Below the pieces are notes generated by a model. That model made no database searches. It saw only the letters and a list, made by a program, of their open reading frames with translations, and was not told the DNA's origin. A stretch of 17,032 bases of DNA from assembly GCA_002400675.1 (NCBI GenBank), contig NVQY01000037.1, forward strand, positions 1 to 17,032. Reading direction: 5' to 3'. Positions 14,768 through 17,032 of this stretch are shown here, in pieces. The DNA comes from Paracoccaceae bacterium (GTDB lineage Bacteria > Pseudomonadota > Alphaproteobacteria > Rhodobacterales > Rhodobacteraceae). Each line of letters opens with the position of its first letter. The stretch's first letter is position 1. Both the position numbers and the translations under genes were made by a program.

Positions 14768-15802
14768 TTGTCGCTTCGTTTAACGCAGGCCCTTCAGTCG
14801 GGCGATCTGGTGCTGCCCGATGATGGCGCGCTTTTGGTTCTTTTGCCCACGCCCGAGTGTGATCTTGGCGCGTTGCCGCAATCGCGTGTGCAGGTGGTAC
14901 AGCCCAACAAACCGCACCACGATTTTTTCCAGCTTGCCGGGTTCGAATGTGTCACGGATGCCGACGCCCCTTGCGCTGCGGCGCTGGTTTGCCTGCCCCG
15001 CGCCAAGGCGCAGGCCCGCGCGATGGTGTTTGATGCCTGCACCCGCAGCACCGGTCTGGTGATTGTCGACGGTAACAAGACCGACGGCATCGACAGTATA
15101 TATAAGGACGTGCGCCGCCGGGTGCCGGTTCTGGGCCAGATGACCAAGGCACATGGGCGGATATTCTGGTTCACTGCCGCCGCAGGTGAATTCGCTGACT
15201 GGCAGGCCCCGCAAGATCAACAGGCTGATGGCTATCAGACCGCGCCCGGGGTGTTTTCCGCCGATGCGATTGACCCTGCGTCAAAGGCGCTGATCGAGGC
15301 GTTGCCAACCCGTCTGGGCCGCAATGTGGTCGATCTCGGGGCCGGGTGGGGATACCTGTCAGAACGTCTGTTGGCGATTGACCCCAAGATCGAGGTCCTT
15401 GATCTGGTCGAGGCCGACCATGTGGCGCTGACCTGCGCGCGCGCCAACGTCACCGACCCCCGCGCGCGGTTTCACTGGGCTGATGCCCTGGACTGGAGCG
15501 CGCCCGGAACGGTGGACGTGGTTGTGATGAACCCACCGTTTCACACTGGCAGGACCGCCGACCCATCGCTTGGGCGCGGTTTCATTGCCACGGCGGCGCG
15601 CATTCTGACCTCATCGGGGACCTTGTGGATGGTGGCGAATCGCCATTTGCCATATGAAACCGCGATGGACGAGTTGTTTACAGACGTACGCGAAGTTGCC
15701 GGTGACAAACGGTTCAAGGTATTGCGCGCCGCCCGCCCCAAGTCGCGGCAGAAACATCGCGCCAATCCAAACCGCGCGCGGCGCTCGCGACCCAACCGCT
15801 GA
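14768..15802 (+). CDS. Class I SAM-dependent methyltransferase, RsmC-like
   Basis: A 344-residue methyltransferase with two-part layout. The N-terminal half (1-160) lacks a SAM site, as in the duplicated RsmC/RsmD-type rRNA guanine-N2 methyltransferases. The C-terminal half has the SAM motif VVDLGAGWGYLSERLL (D189-G195) and the catalytic MNPPFHTG (N255-F258), typical of enzymes methylating exocyclic amines. 16S rRNA is the likely substrate (inference). The start is TTG 14768, 6 nt after the clpS stop; no in-frame ATG occurs before residue 86, and the N-terminus (LRLTQALQSGDLVLPDDG) resembles relatives. The last 25 or so residues are very basic (RPKSRQKHRANPNRARRSRPNR in part), fitting RNA contact. 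Tight spacing suggests coupling to clpS. Confidence 0.85.
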   Translation: MSLRLTQALQSGDLVLPDDGALLVLLPTPECDLGALPQSRVQVVQPNKPHHDFFQLAGFECVTDADAPCAAALVCLPRAKAQARAMVFDACTRSTGLVIVDGNKTDGIDSIYKDVRRRVPVLGQMTKAHGRIFWFTAAAGEFADWQAPQDQQADGYQTAPGVFSADAIDPASKALIEALPTRLGRNVVDLGAGWGYLSERLLAIDPKIEVLDLVEADHVALTCARANVTDPRARFHWADALDWSAPGTVDVVVMNPPFHTGRTADPSLGRGFIATAARILTSSGTLWMVANRHLPYETAMDELFTDVREVAGDKRFKVLRAARPKSRQKHRANPNRARRSRPNR

Positions 15803-15841
15803 TCAAAGCCAAGCTGCGTCGCGGCTGACCAGGAGATTTTC

Positions 15842-16645
15842 ATGTCCTTTTCCATTGCTGGCAAAACTGCCATTGTCACCGGCGCCGCCAACGGCATCGG
15901 TCTGGCCATCGCCCGGCAGTTCGCCGAAAGCGGTGCCAATGTGATGTTCGCGGATATGGATGAAAAACGGCTGGCGGCCGAACTCTCCGACAAATCCGAG
16001 GACGGCAACATGCGCTGTTTCGCCGGTGATCTGCGCGAAAAGCTGACCATCGCCAATCTATTGTCTGCCACCATCGACGCCTTTGATCAGGTGGACATAC
16101 TGGTCAACGCCTCGCGGCAGGTGATCCCGTCGGACCCACTGGACACGGACGACAATTCGGTGATGGACATGCTGAACCAGAACCTGATGCCCGCGCTGCG
16201 CCTGTCACAGCATGTTGCCAAGCGGATGATCAAGCAATCCGAAGGCCAGGAAGAGGACAGGCCCGCCGGGTCGATCATCAACCTTAGTTCAATCACCGCG
16301 CGCCGGGCGCATCCGGGATTGCTGGCCTATTCGGTCAGCTCGGCGGCGCTGGATCAGATGACAAGGTCGCTGGCGGTCTCATTGGCCCCGTACCGCATCC
16401 GGGTCAACGCCGTGGCGATGGGATCAGTGATGAGCGCATCTTTGAAAGAAGTCCTGAAAGGCAACCGCGATTACCGGCAGGACATCGAGGATCACACACC
16501 GCTGGGGCGCATCGCCCCGCCAACCGATCTGGCCGACACGGTACAGTTTCTGGCCTCGGAAGGGTCGGGGTTCATGACCGGTCAGGTGCTGACCCTTGAC
16601 GGTGGCCGCACCCTTATCGACCCTGTCAGCGTGCCCGCGCACTAA
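15842..16645 (+). CDS. SDR-family protein lacking the catalytic lysine
   Basis: A 267-residue Rossmann-fold short-chain dehydrogenase/reductase family member. The nucleotide-binding motif TGAANGIG (13-20) is intact, followed by FADMD and AGDLRE. Where most classical SDRs have NNAG, it reads VNAS (88-91). The structural Asn114 (LNQNLMPA) and catalytic Ser150 (NLSS) are present. Tyr163 is present, but the YxxxK lysine is Ser167 (AYSVSSAALDQM). Oxidoreductase activity by the usual mechanism is therefore doubtful; it may be a binding or regulatory protein. ATG 15842 follows AGGAG (15831-15835) at 6 nt. It lies 39 nt after the methyltransferase gene and 21 nt before hemF, so probable co-transcription with hemF is the best functional hint. 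Confidence 0.88.
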   Translation: MSFSIAGKTAIVTGAANGIGLAIARQFAESGANVMFADMDEKRLAAELSDKSEDGNMRCFAGDLREKLTIANLLSATIDAFDQVDILVNASRQVIPSDPLDTDDNSVMDMLNQNLMPALRLSQHVAKRMIKQSEGQEEDRPAGSIINLSSITARRAHPGLLAYSVSSAALDQMTRSLAVSLAPYRIRVNAVAMGSVMSASLKEVLKGNRDYRQDIEDHTPLGRIAPPTDLADTVQFLASEGSGFMTGQVLTLDGGRTLIDPVSVPAH

Positions 16646-16666
16646 GACTGTATATTAGGACACATC

Positions 16667-17032
16667 ATGACCAATTCCCTTGAGACCGAAAAAGCCACGG
16701 CAGCGGCGTGGTTCCGCGACTTGCGCGACCAGATCGTCGCGGCGTTCGAGGGACTGGAAGACAGCCACGCAAGCGGCCCGATGTCTGACGCCCCGGCCGG
16801 ACGGTTCGAGGTCAGCGATACCAAACGCCACGCCGATGATGGATCAGACGCCGGTGGCGGATTGATGAGCGTGATGCGCGGCGGGCGGGTGTTCGAAAAG
16901 GTCGGCGTCAACATTTCCCAAGTCTACGGCGTTCTGGGCGACCGCGCACAGGCGGCGATGGCCGCGCGCAAGGGCATCCCCGGCATGGCCGATGACCCGC
17001 GGTTCTGGGCGTCTGGTATTAGCCTTGTGGCG
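16667..17032 (+). CDS. hemF: Oxygen-dependent coproporphyrinogen III oxidase, N-terminal part
   Basis: The first 122 residues of HemF, which oxidatively decarboxylates coproporphyrinogen III to protoporphyrinogen IX in aerobic haem synthesis. The family signature GGGLMSVMRGGRVFEKVGVNISQVYG is present in two short pieces (about 64-89). The N-terminal helix reads AAAWFRDLRDQIVAAFEGLE. The start is ATG 16667 with AGGA about 7 nt upstream, 21 nt after the SDR gene. The frame is open at the window end, so the rest is missing. Haem demand of the cbb3 oxidase makes its nearness to the cco genes sensible, but nothing shows joint regulation. Confidence 0.93.
   Translation, partial: MTNSLETEKATAAAWFRDLRDQIVAAFEGLEDSHASGPMSDAPAGRFEVSDTKRHADDGSDAGGGLMSVMRGGRVFEKVGVNISQVYGVLGDRAQAAMAARKGIPGMADDPRFWASGISLVA

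Noticed and set aside
1..17032. New defence, CRISPR or mobile-element system
   Set aside because: No repeat-spacer array, transposase, integrase, toxin-antitoxin or nuclease gene was recognised; nearly all coding space is housekeeping or respiratory.

Overview
The window looks like chromosomal DNA from a GC-rich alphaproteobacterium, most likely of the Rhodobacterales (Roseobacter group). The grounds are the cco gene order with ccoQ before ccoP, FNR-type TTGAT/TTGAC dyads ahead of both cco operons, an alphaproteobacterial ClpS, and a D-Ala-D-Ala carboxypeptidase fused to a SPOR domain. The assignment is from protein and gene-order recognition by eye; no database was searched.

Layout. (1) 1-1913: a truncated LysR-family regulator (minus) diverges from a fold-type I PLP enzyme related to serine hydroxymethyltransferase (plus). 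The 94-bp space between them is packed with short palindromes. (2) 2041-2880: a tandem universal stress protein (minus), divergent from the cbb3 operon, with a perfect FNR box in the shared space. (3) 3082-6491: ccoN-ccoO-ccoQ-ccoP, the structural genes of cbb3 cytochrome c oxidase. (4) 6492-7676: a gap in the respiratory cluster. It holds several hairpins and a small, frameshifted RTX (calcium-binding repeat) gene on the minus strand, then a second FNR-like box. (5) 7677-11914: ccoG-ccoH-ccoI-ccoS, the assembly and copper-delivery genes. (6) 11946-14295 (minus): a penicillin-binding D-Ala-D-Ala carboxypeptidase with a SPOR domain, and a HAD-family hydrolase. (7) 14390-17032 (plus): clpS, an RsmC-like methyltransferase, an SDR-family protein lacking the catalytic lysine, and the start of hemF, which runs off the window.

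How the genes fit together. The core is a complete high-affinity terminal oxidase module. CcoN carries the haem b, haem b3 and CuB ligands, CcoO and CcoP carry c-type haems, and CcoQ is the small stabilising subunit. CcoI exports copper for the active site, and CcoG, CcoH and CcoS assist assembly. FNR-type sites ahead of both operons fit induction under low oxygen. HemF at the right end makes haem precursor, so it is functionally related although probably in a separate transcription unit.

The most interesting points are the SDR protein with Ser in place of the YxxxK lysine, the SHMT-like enzyme with several altered active-site residues and a palindrome-rich operator region, and the interruption of the cco cluster by a decaying RTX gene next to a strongly structured region after ccoP. 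I see no CRISPR array, tRNA, rRNA, insertion sequence or obviously new multi-gene system.
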